Source: Anabaena sp. FACHB-1237
GTDB lineage: Bacteria > Cyanobacteriota > Cyanobacteriia > Cyanobacteriales > Nostocaceae
Assembly (NCBI RefSeq): GCF_014696225.1
Contig: NZ_JACJPV010000014.1
Span: 36,222 to 100,221 of the forward strand
Direction: 5' to 3'
Length of the DNA stretch: 64,000 nucleotides
Each line of letters begins with the position of its first letter. The stretch's first letter is position 1. Made by a program: the position numbers and the translations under genes. The notes beneath the pieces were generated by a model. The model saw only the letters and a program-made list of their open reading frames with translations, was not told the origin of the DNA and ran no database searches. Below are positions 33,987 through 42,400 of the stretch, in pieces.

Positions 33987-34009
33987 TTTTAGATCCCGGA
34001 CTTTATTTT

Positions 34010-34042
34010 AGATCCCGGACTTCTTCAAGAAGTCCGGGATCT
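34010..34042. repeat. Family F perfect palindrome, copy 3 (33 bp)
   Basis: AGATCCCGGACTTCTT, C, then the exact inverse; a half copy precedes it at 33991-34009. It is 18 bp after the glcD stop, so it may serve as a terminator hairpin for glcD. Confidence 0.75.
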
Positions 34043-34059
34043 ATAATCTATATTTGTGC

Positions 34060-35538
34060 TTAAAATCTTTCTACATTGGGAAAATTTTGTAAACTTGCTT
34101 TTGCAGCTTCTCCACAGGTACGAGGTGTGGGAAATATTTTGCCAGGGTTAGCTAAATTGTCAGGATTAAATACCTGTTTTACCCATTGCATTGTTTCTAA
34201 ATCAGTATCACTAAACATATCAGGCATATAACATTTTTTATCTGCCCCTATACCATGTTCTCCTGATATACTACCACCAACTTTAACGCAAAGTTTAAGA
34301 ATTTCTCCACCTACTTCTTCCACTTTTTCCAATTCTCCAGGAATGGCATTATCAAATAAAATTAAAGGATGTAAATTACCATCTCCTGCATGAAATACAT
34401 TAGCAATTTGATAACCAAATTTATTACTTAATGCTGCAATTTCTTTCAAGACATAAGGTAATTGAGTTCTAGGAATTACACCATCTTGTACATAATAATC
34501 TGGACTGACATGGCCAGCAGCAGCAAAAGCAGCTTTTCTACCTTTCCATAATTTTAATCTAGTTTCTGGATCACTAGCTACAGTAATATTTCTCGCGCCA
34601 TTTTTCAGACAAACTTCACTAACTTTTTGTTTATTAACTGTAACTTCCACATCTAAACCATCAACTTCTACTAATAAAATTGCTGCTGCATCACGGGGAT
34701 AACAATTAGTAGCTACAACGTCTTCTACAGCATTAATACTAATATTATCCATCATTTCCATACCACCAGGAATAATGCCCGCACTAATAATATCAGAAAC
34801 ACTAGCTGCTGCGGCTTCAACACTAGTAAAATCTGCTAATAATACACAAATTGATTCGGCAGCTTTGAGGATTTTTAAAGTTATTTCTGTGGCAATTCCT
34901 AAAGTACCTTCTGAACCTACAAATACCCCAGTTAAATCATAACCTGGCATTTCGGGAATTTGTCCACCAATATCTATAATTTCCCCATCAGGAAGGACAA
35001 TTTTTAAACCTAAAACATGGTTAGTTGTCACTCCATATTTTAAACAATGAACTCCCCCAGAATTTTCGGCTATATTACCTCCAATAGAACATATTATTTG
35101 ACTAGAAGGATCTGGTGCAAAATAAAAACCTGCACCGCTTACTGCTTGTGTTACCCAACTATTAATTACTCCTGGTTGTACAATTGCTTGTTGATTTTCT
35201 AAGTCTATTTTTAATATTTGTCGCATTAAAGAAGTTACTATTAAAACCGAATTATCTGTAGGTAAAGCACCTCCAGATAAACCTGTTCCTGAACCTCTAG
35301 CAATGAAGGGTACTTGATATTTGTTACAGATTTTTACTATTTGTGATACTTGTTCTGTGGTGCGTGGTAAAACTGCTACAGGAGGACGTTGTTTATAGCT
35401 GGTTAAACCATCACATTCATAAGTAATTAGTTCCTCTTTACGTTGTACTACACCTTTTTCTCCGAGAACTTTAATAAATTCTTTGATGATAGGTTGCCAA
35501 TTAATTGATTTTGTTGTCTCTTGATTTTGGGTAAGCAT
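34060..35538 (-). CDS. glcD: Glycolate oxidase/dehydrogenase subunit GlcD (FAD-linked)
   Basis: 492 residues. The PCMH-type FAD-binding domain (about 50-230, with ARGSGTGLSGGALP and VGSEGTLGI) is followed by the FAD-linked oxidase C-terminal domain (about 235-475, including FHAGDGNLHPLI and GGSISGEHGIG). It oxidises glycolate (or D-lactate) to glyoxylate in photorespiration. The name rests on the closest family; D-lactate dehydrogenase is the alternative. It stands alone; no glcE or glcF partner is adjacent. Confidence 0.85.
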   Translation of the reverse strand: MLTQNQETTKSINWQPIIKEFIKVLGEKGVVQRKEELITYECDGLTSYKQRPPVAVLPRTTEQVSQIVKICNKYQVPFIARGSGTGLSGGALPTDNSVLIVTSLMRQILKIDLENQQAIVQPGVINSWVTQAVSGAGFYFAPDPSSQIICSIGGNIAENSGGVHCLKYGVTTNHVLGLKIVLPDGEIIDIGGQIPEMPGYDLTGVFVGSEGTLGIATEITLKILKAAESICVLLADFTSVEAAAASVSDIISAGIIPGGMEMMDNISINAVEDVVATNCYPRDAAAILLVEVDGLDVEVTVNKQKVSEVCLKNGARNITVASDPETRLKLWKGRKAAFAAAGHVSPDYYVQDGVIPRTQLPYVLKEIAALSNKFGYQIANVFHAGDGNLHPLILFDNAIPGELEKVEEVGGEILKLCVKVGGSISGEHGIGADKKCYMPDMFSDTDLETMQWVKQVFNPDNLANPGKIFPTPRTCGEAAKASLQNFPNVERF

Positions 35539-35687
35539 AGATTTTCTTTTTATTGTTGGTAGATTTTGAGTTTCGATGATAGCACAAAATTGATTTAATT
35601 GTTTATTATATCACAAAAGCGATTAGATGTTAAATAATTGAGATAAGAGTATAAAATAAATTATCATTTTCAAGTTAACTTTACTCA

Positions 35688-35996
35688 TCAAATGGAAACA
35701 ACCTCAAGAGATTCAATAATTTTTAAAGTTGCTTTTTGTTCATTTTCATCATCTAATTCTGACCAAGATTGAAACAATTCGTGAAATCTTTCTTGTTTTT
35801 CTTGATTTAGATTACTATTATTAAGTTGATTAATAGCATGATCCCAAGCAGTTATAGATGTTTGTTTTGCTATCATACTTTGACGCAATAAACGCACTAT
35901 TCTTAACAATTCTGGTATATATTCTTCAGATGTTTGTTCAATTTCTGATAGTAAATCAAGGCATTCTTTTATTGATTTAATTTGAGAATTATTCAT
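35688..35996 (-). CDS. Hypothetical protein, small and helical
   Basis: 102 residues, soluble, Glu/Gln-rich and strongly helical, no recognised motif. The ATG is preceded by AAGGTAAAT. Short helical proteins at the edge of an accessory region often belong to toxin-antitoxin or phage-related genes, but nothing in the sequence proves that. Codon use is like its neighbours. Confidence 0.5.
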   Translation of the reverse strand: MNNSQIKSIKECLDLLSEIEQTSEEYIPELLRIVRLLRQSMIAKQTSITAWDHAINQLNNSNLNQEKQERFHELFQSWSELDDENEQKATLKIIESLEVVSI

Positions 35997-36264
35997 GATT
36001 ATTTACCTTGAGTAGTTTAAATTGGGATTCAGCCCAGTGATGAAAACTCACACTAATCATTATACTATACCAAAACTATCTCTAATTTAGTTATAGAGTA
36101 CGACAGACCGCATAAATCCTGAAAATAAGCGGGTTGTTGATATCTGACGCAACCTAACAATGTGCAAGTTGCGTAAGTCATACATTATTTATTAGTGAGA
36201 TATTTTTTCTAGTTTTGTGTATAATAAAAATAGCAGAATCATTAACAACAATTCAGAAAAACAG

Positions 36265-36510
36265 ATGAGTATTGTAATCACAGAAGACACATTAAAAACA
36301 ATTTCTATGTCTGAAGATGAATTACTAACAGAAATAGCAATCATGTTATTTCAACAAGAAAAATTTACTTTGGGACAAGCCAGTAATTTTGCGAAAATGA
36401 ATCAATTACAATTTCAAAAAATCTTAGGTAGTCGTCAAATTTCTCCTCACTACGATCTAGCAGAGTTGAGAGAAGATGTTAATAGTTTAGAGGCTAATAA
36501 CTGGCTATGA
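36265..36510 (+). CDS. UPF0175 family protein (antitoxin-like)
   Basis: 81 residues from the ATG at 36265 (an upstream in-frame start is unlikely). It matches UPF0175: MSIVITEDTLKTISMSEDEL, then an HTH-like helix pair (FTLGQASNFAKMNQLQFQKI) ending near GSRQISPHYDL. UPF0175 proteins usually sit directly before a DUF3368 PIN-type toxin. Here the stop codon overlaps the ATG of a following frame (ATGA), but that frame is cut after four codons by a repeat. It thus looks like an antitoxin that lost its toxin. Confidence 0.8.
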   Translation: MSIVITEDTLKTISMSEDELLTEIAIMLFQQEKFTLGQASNFAKMNQLQFQKILGSRQISPHYDLAELREDVNSLEANNWL

Positions 36511-36520
36511 TTATTGTTAG
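36507..36520 (+). pseudogene. Start of a toxin gene (DUF3368-like) destroyed by repeat insertion
   Basis: ATG overlaps the antitoxin stop by four bases and encodes MIIV plus a Ser, the usual beginning of DUF3368 proteins, before the reading frame enters the family B element at 36521. The rest of the toxin is absent downstream. Identification rests on the operon layout and these few residues only. Confidence 0.45.
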
Positions 36521-36624
36521 TAAGCTAATGTGCAGCACTCACTGTATAATTAAAAAACCTGAAGTTACAGTAGCACAAGCATCTTGCTTGTATTAATTAT
36601 TCAAGTTAAAGGCACAACAGCTTA
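36521..36624. repeat. MITE-like family B, complete copy 2 (104 bp)
   Basis: Nearly identical in sequence and equal in length to 6367-6470 (ends TAAGCTAATGTGC and GCACAACAGCTTA). It lies in the interrupted toxin gene. Confidence 0.8.
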
Positions 36625-36730
36625 ATACTTCGCCTATTAGTAATTTCTTATGATATAACAAAAGCGATCGCTTCTCAATTACCATCAAAATAGCGATCGC
36701 ACCACTTCCTACACAAAACAACAAAATCTA

Positions 36731-37004
36731 TTATTTAATCTTCATAATCTTTGTATTTTTTTTTAACTGTTTCTCTTGAGTAGATTCAGGATCATTAAGA
36801 TATTCAATTAATTCTTATAAAACAATTATTTATTTCCATTTCATCTCCAGATGTATCGAAATTAGACATTTTATGGGTAACACCATGTTTAATTTCATTA
36901 TCGGCTTCGGTTTTAGCTTCAAGGGGATCAAATGATTCAAAGATTGCGTAGTGCATATATTTTAGATAAAGTTGATGAAAGATGACCAAAAATCTGGGAT
37001 ACAA
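36731..37004 (-). pseudogene. Frameshifted gene remnant of unknown family
   Basis: Two coding-like stretches on the minus strand in different frames: an upstream one containing AIFESFDPLEAKTEADNEIK and a downstream one containing ELIEYLNDPESTQEKQL that ends at 36731. A frameshift and stop near 36805-36815 separate them. The parent family was not recognised. There is no proper start, and the upstream end merges with the IS200-type right end. Confidence 0.4.
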
Positions 37005-37015
37005 GCCCCGTCCTT

Positions 37016-37415
37016 CTAGGATGGCTTTTCTTGATTTTTAATATACTCCTTTACCTTTAATATTTCTAATGGCGCACCACCTACAGAAATGGCAAAATAG
37101 CTTAGACTCCATAATGCTTCTTTACGGGGTTTTTTATAGCCGCCCATACCTACGACTAGATACGCCTTTTAAAGCATTTACTATCTGGGAAATAGATAGT
37201 TTGGGCGGATACTCAATAAGTGCATGAACGTGATTATGTTCACCATTAAACTCAAGCAGTTGAAAATTCATTTTTTCAGCAACTTCCCGAAATGATTTTT
37301 CAATCAAATCAATACTTTCTCCGGTAAATACAGACAGACGATATTTAGTAACACAGACCAAATGAACCTTTAAGTCCGTAACGCCATGTCTTTACAGCGT
37401 AAAAATCCTTGTCAT
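37016..37415 (-). pseudogene. IS200-type transposase TnpA, degraded
   Basis: Minus-strand reading from the ATG at 37415 gives a TnpA_REP/Y1 transposase with at least two lesions: a TAA near codon 8, and a frameshift after RRYGRL (about 37134), beyond which the normal C-terminus (YKKPRKEALWSLSYFAISVG) continues in another frame to the stop at 37016. The central part is intact: HLVCVTKYR, the HNHVHALIEYPP His motif, and SQIVNALKGVSSR. It acted by single-strand transposition; now certainly inactive unless complemented. A hairpin (about 37002-37025) next to the stop is probably the right end. Confidence 0.8.
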
Positions 37416-37623
37416 TTTACCCAAACCAATATATAATATATACAATTAACTTACTAACCAAATATGGACTACATCTCGTCGGCGATGGAATTTATCGTTT
37501 AAACTGTGTTTGAGGGTCAAGAAAGTAACTAGAAAGCACATACTGCATGATAAATTAGATTTTCCCCAATCCTCAATTTTCCAATTAAAAAACTTTACAC
37601 ACATTACTTTAAACATTACTTCT

Positions 37624-39138
37624 ATGAATTTTCGTGATGAGTTTAAATTATTACTTCGCGCCCGTTATCCAGTGATGTATATTCCCACTTATGAAGAAGA
37701 AAGGGTAGAAGCTGCTATTCGGGAAGAAGCAATAAATGAAGGCAATCGTCCGGTTTATACTTGGGATTTTGTGGATGGTTATCAAGGTAGCCCCAATGAT
37801 GTGGGTTTTGGTAAACGTAACCCTTTACAAGCCTTAGAATTTGTGGAAAAATTAAATCCCCAAGCGTCGGCGGTGTTGATTTTACGAGATTATCATAGAT
37901 TTTTGGAGGATGTGGCCATTTCTCGCAAGTTACGGAATTTGTCCAGGTTATTAAAATCACAACCTAAAAATATTGTGTTATTATCCCCCCGTGTGGCTAT
38001 TCCTGATGATTTGATGGAAGTGTTGACTGTGGTAGAGTTTGCGTTACCCACTGCATCAGAGATTAAGACGGAGGTAGAAAAGCTATTGTTAGCCACTGGA
38101 AATCGCGTTTCTGGCAGGTTTGTGGATGATTTGGTGCGATCCTGTCAAGGGTTGTCTATGGAGCGCATTAGGAAGGTTTTGGCGCGGGCGATCGCTTCTC
38201 ACGGACAATTAGAACCGGAGGATGTAGATTTAGTATTAGCGGAAAAACGCCAAACTATTCGCCAAACTCAGATTTTGGACTTTTACCCAGCGACAGAAGA
38301 AATTGATGATATTGGTGGCTTAGACAATTTGAAAGATTGGTTAATTCGTCGAGGTGGTTCATTTACAGATAAAGCGCGTCAATATGGATTGCCATATCCA
38401 CGAGGTCTAATGTTAGTGGGGATCCAAGGTACAGGTAAATCATTAACAGCAAAAGCGATCGCTCATCATTGGCATTTACCGTTATTGCGCTTAGATGTGG
38501 GGAGATTATTTGGCGGTTTAGTGGGAGAATCAGAATCTCGTACCCGACAAATGATTCAAGTTGCGGAAGCTCTCGCACCCTGTATATTATGGATTGATGA
38601 AATTGATAAGGCTTTTTCAGGTTTAGGTAGCAAAGGAGATGGAGGGACAACTAGCAGAGTATTTGGAACTTTTATCAATTGGTTAGCAGAAAAAACTTCT
38701 CCAGTATTTGTGGTGTCCACAGCAAATGATATTCAATCTTTGCCGCCAGAAATGTTAAGAAAAGGGCGATTTGATGAAATATTTTTTGTCGGTTTACCCA
38801 GTCAAGAAGAAAGAAAAGCAATATTTAATGTACATTTATCTCGATTACGTCCCCATAATTGTAATAATTATGAAATTGATCGGTTAGCTTACGAAACTCC
38901 AGATTTTTCTGGTGCAGAAATTGAACAAACATTAATTGAAGCGATGCACATTGGATTTAGTCAAAATCGAGATTTTACGACGGATGATATTTTAGAAGCA
39001 GCAAGTCAAATTATTCCTTTAGCGAGAACTGCGGTAGAACAAATTCAACAACTACAAGAATGGGCTACTGCTGGTAGGGCGCGTTTAGCTTCTAAATATA
39101 GTCCATTAAGTAAACGTATTCAAAGACAAATTGAGTAG
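37624..39138 (+). CDS. AAA family ATPase, Ycf46-like
   Basis: 504 residues from the ATG at 37624; the frame opens at a TTG at 37510 but the normal N-terminus (MNFRDEFKLLLRARYPVMYI) begins here. The N-terminal domain (1-240) is followed by an AAA ATPase with Walker A GIQGTGKSLTAK, Walker B CILWIDEIDKAF, sensor regions and a RKGRFDEIFFVGLP arginine-finger stretch. Matches Ycf46, a cyanobacterial and plastid protein linked to carbon use (from memory). ATP-driven remodelling of an unknown target. Confidence 0.88.
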   Translation: MNFRDEFKLLLRARYPVMYIPTYEEERVEAAIREEAINEGNRPVYTWDFVDGYQGSPNDVGFGKRNPLQALEFVEKLNPQASAVLILRDYHRFLEDVAISRKLRNLSRLLKSQPKNIVLLSPRVAIPDDLMEVLTVVEFALPTASEIKTEVEKLLLATGNRVSGRFVDDLVRSCQGLSMERIRKVLARAIASHGQLEPEDVDLVLAEKRQTIRQTQILDFYPATEEIDDIGGLDNLKDWLIRRGGSFTDKARQYGLPYPRGLMLVGIQGTGKSLTAKAIAHHWHLPLLRLDVGRLFGGLVGESESRTRQMIQVAEALAPCILWIDEIDKAFSGLGSKGDGGTTSRVFGTFINWLAEKTSPVFVVSTANDIQSLPPEMLRKGRFDEIFFVGLPSQEERKAIFNVHLSRLRPHNCNNYEIDRLAYETPDFSGAEIEQTLIEAMHIGFSQNRDFTTDDILEAASQIIPLARTAVEQIQQLQEWATAGRARLASKYSPLSKRIQRQIE

Positions 39139-39198
39139 GTAATTGGTAATTACTTGATGATTAGTGATTAATATAAAATAGGAAAAAGAGGTTTTAAA

Positions 39199-39690
39199 AT
39201 GTTAGCGAGTTTAGCAAAATTAATATTAGGATTTGTGTTAGCGATCGCTGTTTTATTAGGTACTGGTATAACCATTGCCTTATACTTTGTAAATCGTACA
39301 GGTGTAGCACCAGAAAAACCAATGTTTGCTAATGACTATCCCCAAAAACCCAAAAATACTAAAAATACCGTAAAATCTAAATCAAAAACAGCACCTAAAC
39401 CAACGCCTACAGAAATACCTACAGAAATACCTACAGAAAGTCCTACACCTAGCCCCACACCTACAGAATTACCACCTAATGCCTATAAAGCCACTGTTAC
39501 CTGGTCTAGTGGTTTAAGATTACGATCTAAACCAGAACAAGAAGCAGAAAGTGTGGGAGGAGTAGCTTATAATAAAGAGATAATTGTATTAGAAGAAAGT
39601 TCCGATGGTAAATGGAAAAAAATCCGTGTTGGTGATTCTAATCAAGAAGGTTGGGTAAAATCAGCTAATCTTAAAAAATCGGATGAATAA
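39199..39690 (+). CDS. SH3b-domain membrane-anchored protein
   Basis: 163 residues. N-terminal TM or uncleaved signal (about 7-31), a Thr/Pro-rich linker (about 55-92, repeated PTEI and PTPS units) and a C-terminal bacterial SH3 domain (GLRLRSKPEQEAESVGGVAY, EGWVKSANL). A periplasmic, probably cell-wall-binding protein; no enzymatic domain. It follows the Ycf46-like gene by 60 bp on the same strand. Confidence 0.8.
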   Translation: MLASLAKLILGFVLAIAVLLGTGITIALYFVNRTGVAPEKPMFANDYPQKPKNTKNTVKSKSKTAPKPTPTEIPTEIPTESPTPSPTPTELPPNAYKATVTWSSGLRLRSKPEQEAESVGGVAYNKEIIVLEESSDGKWKKIRVGDSNQEGWVKSANLKKSDE

Positions 39691-39736
39691 TTTGGTGATT
39701 ATTGGTAAATTTCCTATATTTTAGGAGTCAGTAAAA

Positions 39737-39875
39737 ATGCTACAAACAATACAAAAAACTCTGACATTAGAGGAATTTTTACAACTACCAGAAACAAAAC
39801 CTGCTAGTGAATATATTGATGGTCAGTGATTTAAAATTGACATTTGGAGAGTTGTTTGGGTGGTTATTAGAGTGA
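39737..39875 (+). pseudogene. Uma2 (DUF820) endonuclease remnant with internal deletion
   Basis: The first 30 codons from 39737 (LTLEEFLQLPETKPASEYID) are the typical Uma2 N-terminus. They stop at 39829, and an overlapping frame then reads DLKLTFGELFGWLLE to a stop at 39875, the typical Uma2 C-terminus. The catalytic middle (about 150 residues) is deleted. Uma2 genes are abundant in cyanobacteria and belong to the PD-(D/E)XK group. Confidence 0.75.
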
Positions 39876-39924
39876 ACTTCAGAAATTTAATATTACATGA
39901 AAAAGCTAATTGAGGTTTTATATT

Positions 39925-41181
39925 ATGCGAGTTAAGCAGCTAAAAATGCAATCTTTTCGCGGAATTGGTGATTTAATAATAGATTTTGATGAAAAAGAAC
40001 CAACCGTATTTATTGGGATTAATGGAGTAGGTAAATCAAGTATTCTTGATTGTTTAGCCATTTTATTATCGCGCTTTTCTAGTGCGATTCAACACTCGAT
40101 AGCTTCAGGAAGATTGTTTACAGAAGAAGACATAAAAAATGACAAACATGAAACTCATAATGAGATAATAACTGATTGTGAATCCCAGAAATTTACTTGG
40201 TCTTTGACTAAGGTTAAAAAAGGACGTATTAAAGATACAAGTACCAATCTATCTGAAATAAACAAGATTGCTGAAAATATTAAACATCAATTATCCTCAT
40301 CCGAAGAATATAATCTCCCTGTTATCCTTTATTACTCAACTAATCGTGCAGTTCTTGATATTCCATTAAAGATAAGAAAACAACATTCATTTACACAAAT
40401 AGATACTTATGAAAATGCGCTTACTGGTCAAGGCAGTGAGTTTAGAATTTTCTTTGAATGGTTTAGAAAACAAGAAGATTTAGAACATGAATTACGTCTA
40501 GAAAATAATCTTAATTATCGAGATAAAGAATTAGAAGCAGTAAGACAAGCAATATCTTCCTTAATTCCGAATTTTACTAAATTGCGTGTACGTCGTTCTC
40601 CTTTAAGAATGACATTACAAAAAGATGGTGAAGAATTAATAGTTAATCAATTATCTGATGGTGAAAAATGTTTGTTAGCAATGGTGGGAGATTTAGCAAG
40701 AAGATTAGCTATTGCAAACCCTGGTTTAGAAAATCCTCTACATGGATATGGAGTAGTTTTAATTGATGAAATTGAACTACATTTACATCCAAAATGGCAA
40801 AGAGAAATTATTCCAGCTTTAACTAGAACTTTTCCCCATTGTCAATTTATAGTTACTACCCATTCTCCACAAGTGATCAGTCAAGTTAAACCCCAAGGAA
40901 TTTACATTTTAGAAAAAACAAATGATGGTATAATTGCCAAACGTCCTCAAAGTTCCTATGGTAGAGATAGTAATCAAATATTAGAGGATTTAATGGATGT
41001 TCCCGAACGTCCACAGGAAATTAAAGATCGCTTCCTAAAGTTGTTTAGATTAATCGATGATGGTAATATTCCTGAAGCTCGTAAATTAAAACAAAGTCTT
41101 GAACAAGATATTGGATATAATGATCCAGATTTTGCAAGTGCAGATGTTCTAGTTAGAAGAAGGGAGATTTTGGGTAGATGA
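39925..41181 (+). CDS. ptuA: Septu-like defence ATPase PtuA (AAA/SMC-type)
   Basis: 418 residues from the ATG at 39925 (a TTG five codons upstream is unlikely). ABC/SMC-type ATPase: Walker A GINGVGKSS (31-39), the signature LSDGEK (243-248), Walker B VVLIDEIELHLHP (277-289), and a His-switch region TTHSPQVISQ. Together with the HNH protein encoded next (4-bp overlap) this is the Septu pair: PtuA is the ATPase that holds and controls the PtuB nuclease during phage infection. No reverse transcriptase or msr-like RNA is next to it, so it is not a retron Ec78-type arrangement. Confidence 0.85.
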   Translation: MRVKQLKMQSFRGIGDLIIDFDEKEPTVFIGINGVGKSSILDCLAILLSRFSSAIQHSIASGRLFTEEDIKNDKHETHNEIITDCESQKFTWSLTKVKKGRIKDTSTNLSEINKIAENIKHQLSSSEEYNLPVILYYSTNRAVLDIPLKIRKQHSFTQIDTYENALTGQGSEFRIFFEWFRKQEDLEHELRLENNLNYRDKELEAVRQAISSLIPNFTKLRVRRSPLRMTLQKDGEELIVNQLSDGEKCLLAMVGDLARRLAIANPGLENPLHGYGVVLIDEIELHLHPKWQREIIPALTRTFPHCQFIVTTHSPQVISQVKPQGIYILEKTNDGIIAKRPQSSYGRDSNQILEDLMDVPERPQEIKDRFLKLFRLIDDGNIPEARKLKQSLEQDIGYNDPDFASADVLVRRREILGR

Positions 41182-41873
41182 AGTATATTAAAAAGAATTT
41201 AGAACCATTGAGTTTTTCTGAGTGGAAAGCTCAAGAAAATGATGATTGGAAACCCACTTGGGAAAACTTTCAGAAACCTGAAAAAAGTGATGTACATAAG
41301 GAATTACTAAAAGAACAAGGTTATATATGTTGCTACTGTGGAGTTCGTATTACAATAGAAGTTAGTCATATTGAACATTTTCAACCGCGTAAACACTACC
41401 AAAATCTAAAACTAGAATACTCTAATTTTTTAGCTTCTTGTCCGGGAGAAGGTGACGAACCAGACTGGAGAAATCCCCAAAAAATACCTCCAGAACAAAA
41501 ACACTGTGGACCGAAGAAAGATAATTGGTATGATCCTAATTTGACAGTTTCTCCGTTATCAGAAAACTGTGCTGAATATTTTAGATATACGGGTGATGGA
41601 GAAATTTTACCCAGCAATAATCCTACAATGATAGATGCTGGAAGGGAAACAATTAATAAGTTGGGACTTAATCAATATATATTAAAAAAATCAAGAAGTA
41701 AAGAAATTAAAAAATTACTACCACTAATTGATGGATGTTCTCAGGAAGAAATTGAATTACTAATTCAAGGTTATCAAGAATTTGATTCCAATGAACAATT
41801 AACACCATTTTGTGCTGCAATTATTTATATTCTTAAAACTTACTTTAATAACACAGATCAAAACATAAAATGA
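41178..41873 (+). CDS. ptuB: Septu-like HNH nuclease PtuB (TIGR02646 family)
   Basis: 231 residues. HNH nuclease core: CCYCG (51-55) for metal binding, SHIEHFQPRK (63-72, with His64 and His67), Asn83 in the YSNFLASC segment, and a late second part (KHCGPKKDNWYDPN, then SPLSENCAEYF) typical of TIGR02646. It degrades nucleic acid when the Septu complex is triggered by phage (family knowledge). It starts inside the ptuA stop (ATGA), so translation is coupled. No other recognised defence gene follows; a ParDE remnant lies downstream. Confidence 0.85.
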   Translation: MKYIKKNLEPLSFSEWKAQENDDWKPTWENFQKPEKSDVHKELLKEQGYICCYCGVRITIEVSHIEHFQPRKHYQNLKLEYSNFLASCPGEGDEPDWRNPQKIPPEQKHCGPKKDNWYDPNLTVSPLSENCAEYFRYTGDGEILPSNNPTMIDAGRETINKLGLNQYILKKSRSKEIKKLLPLIDGCSQEEIELLIQGYQEFDSNEQLTPFCAAIIYILKTYFNNTDQNIK

Positions 41874-42031
41874 TGAAGTAACGGAGGTAATAAAATTATG
41901 GATATAATAAAATTATGGATAAACTAAATTACTATTGCCAATGTTTGCGATATTTTATCCCACATTCCGCACCCTGGGGTGTCACATGGTATTATTTTAC
42001 TTAGTTGGCGTGGATATAGTCTACCAAATCC
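41874..42031. other. Short non-coding region after ptuB
   Basis: Includes an ATGGATATAATAAAAT direct repeat (about 41897-41927) and the CCCACATTCCGCACCCT motif also seen at about 63877. No gene. Confidence 0.4.
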
Positions 42032-42287
42032 TTAAATTTCAGATTCAGAAAACAAAGATTCAAGATTACGATATCTATTAACAACCCGGATAATTTCTAC
42101 ATCATCTTTTATCAACCGATAGAAAATAATATAAGGATTTACAGATATTCCTCGCAATTCTGGTGATAATTCAGCATAACTACGCCCCATGTTAAGAAAT
42201 TATGCTAACACTTGACATTTTTGTTCAATGTAATTTCGCTTGAATTAACTGTTCCTGTTCCGGTTGAAGGCTAATATTCATAGTCAT
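42032..42287 (-). pseudogene. ParD-ParE toxin-antitoxin remnant
   Basis: On the minus strand an ATG at 42281 (or 42287) begins an antitoxin ParD N-terminus (NISLQPEQEQLIQAKLH) that stops after about 20 codons. About 30 bp on, from 42190, a frame reads MGRSYAELSPELRG, then IIFYRLIKDDVEIIRVV and a late RYRNLESLF, the C-terminal part of a ParE/RelE-family toxin, to a stop at 42032. The middle (ParD C-terminus and ParE N-terminus) is deleted. Non-functional. Confidence 0.75.
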
Positions 42288-42400
42288 AAATACCAAAATT
42301 GATAAATTTAATAACTTGAGGATTGAGCATTAATCATTGTAACCTATTATTAATTGTTATTATAACCAAAGCAATAATAAAAAAGCAGAAAAAAACAACT

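Noticed and set aside
36670..36710. GCGATCGC clusters as an origin or binding site
   Set aside because: These are HIP1 octamers, which are scattered throughout the window.
39925..41873. Retron-associated PtuAB
   Set aside because: No reverse transcriptase or msr/msd-like structure in the flanks.
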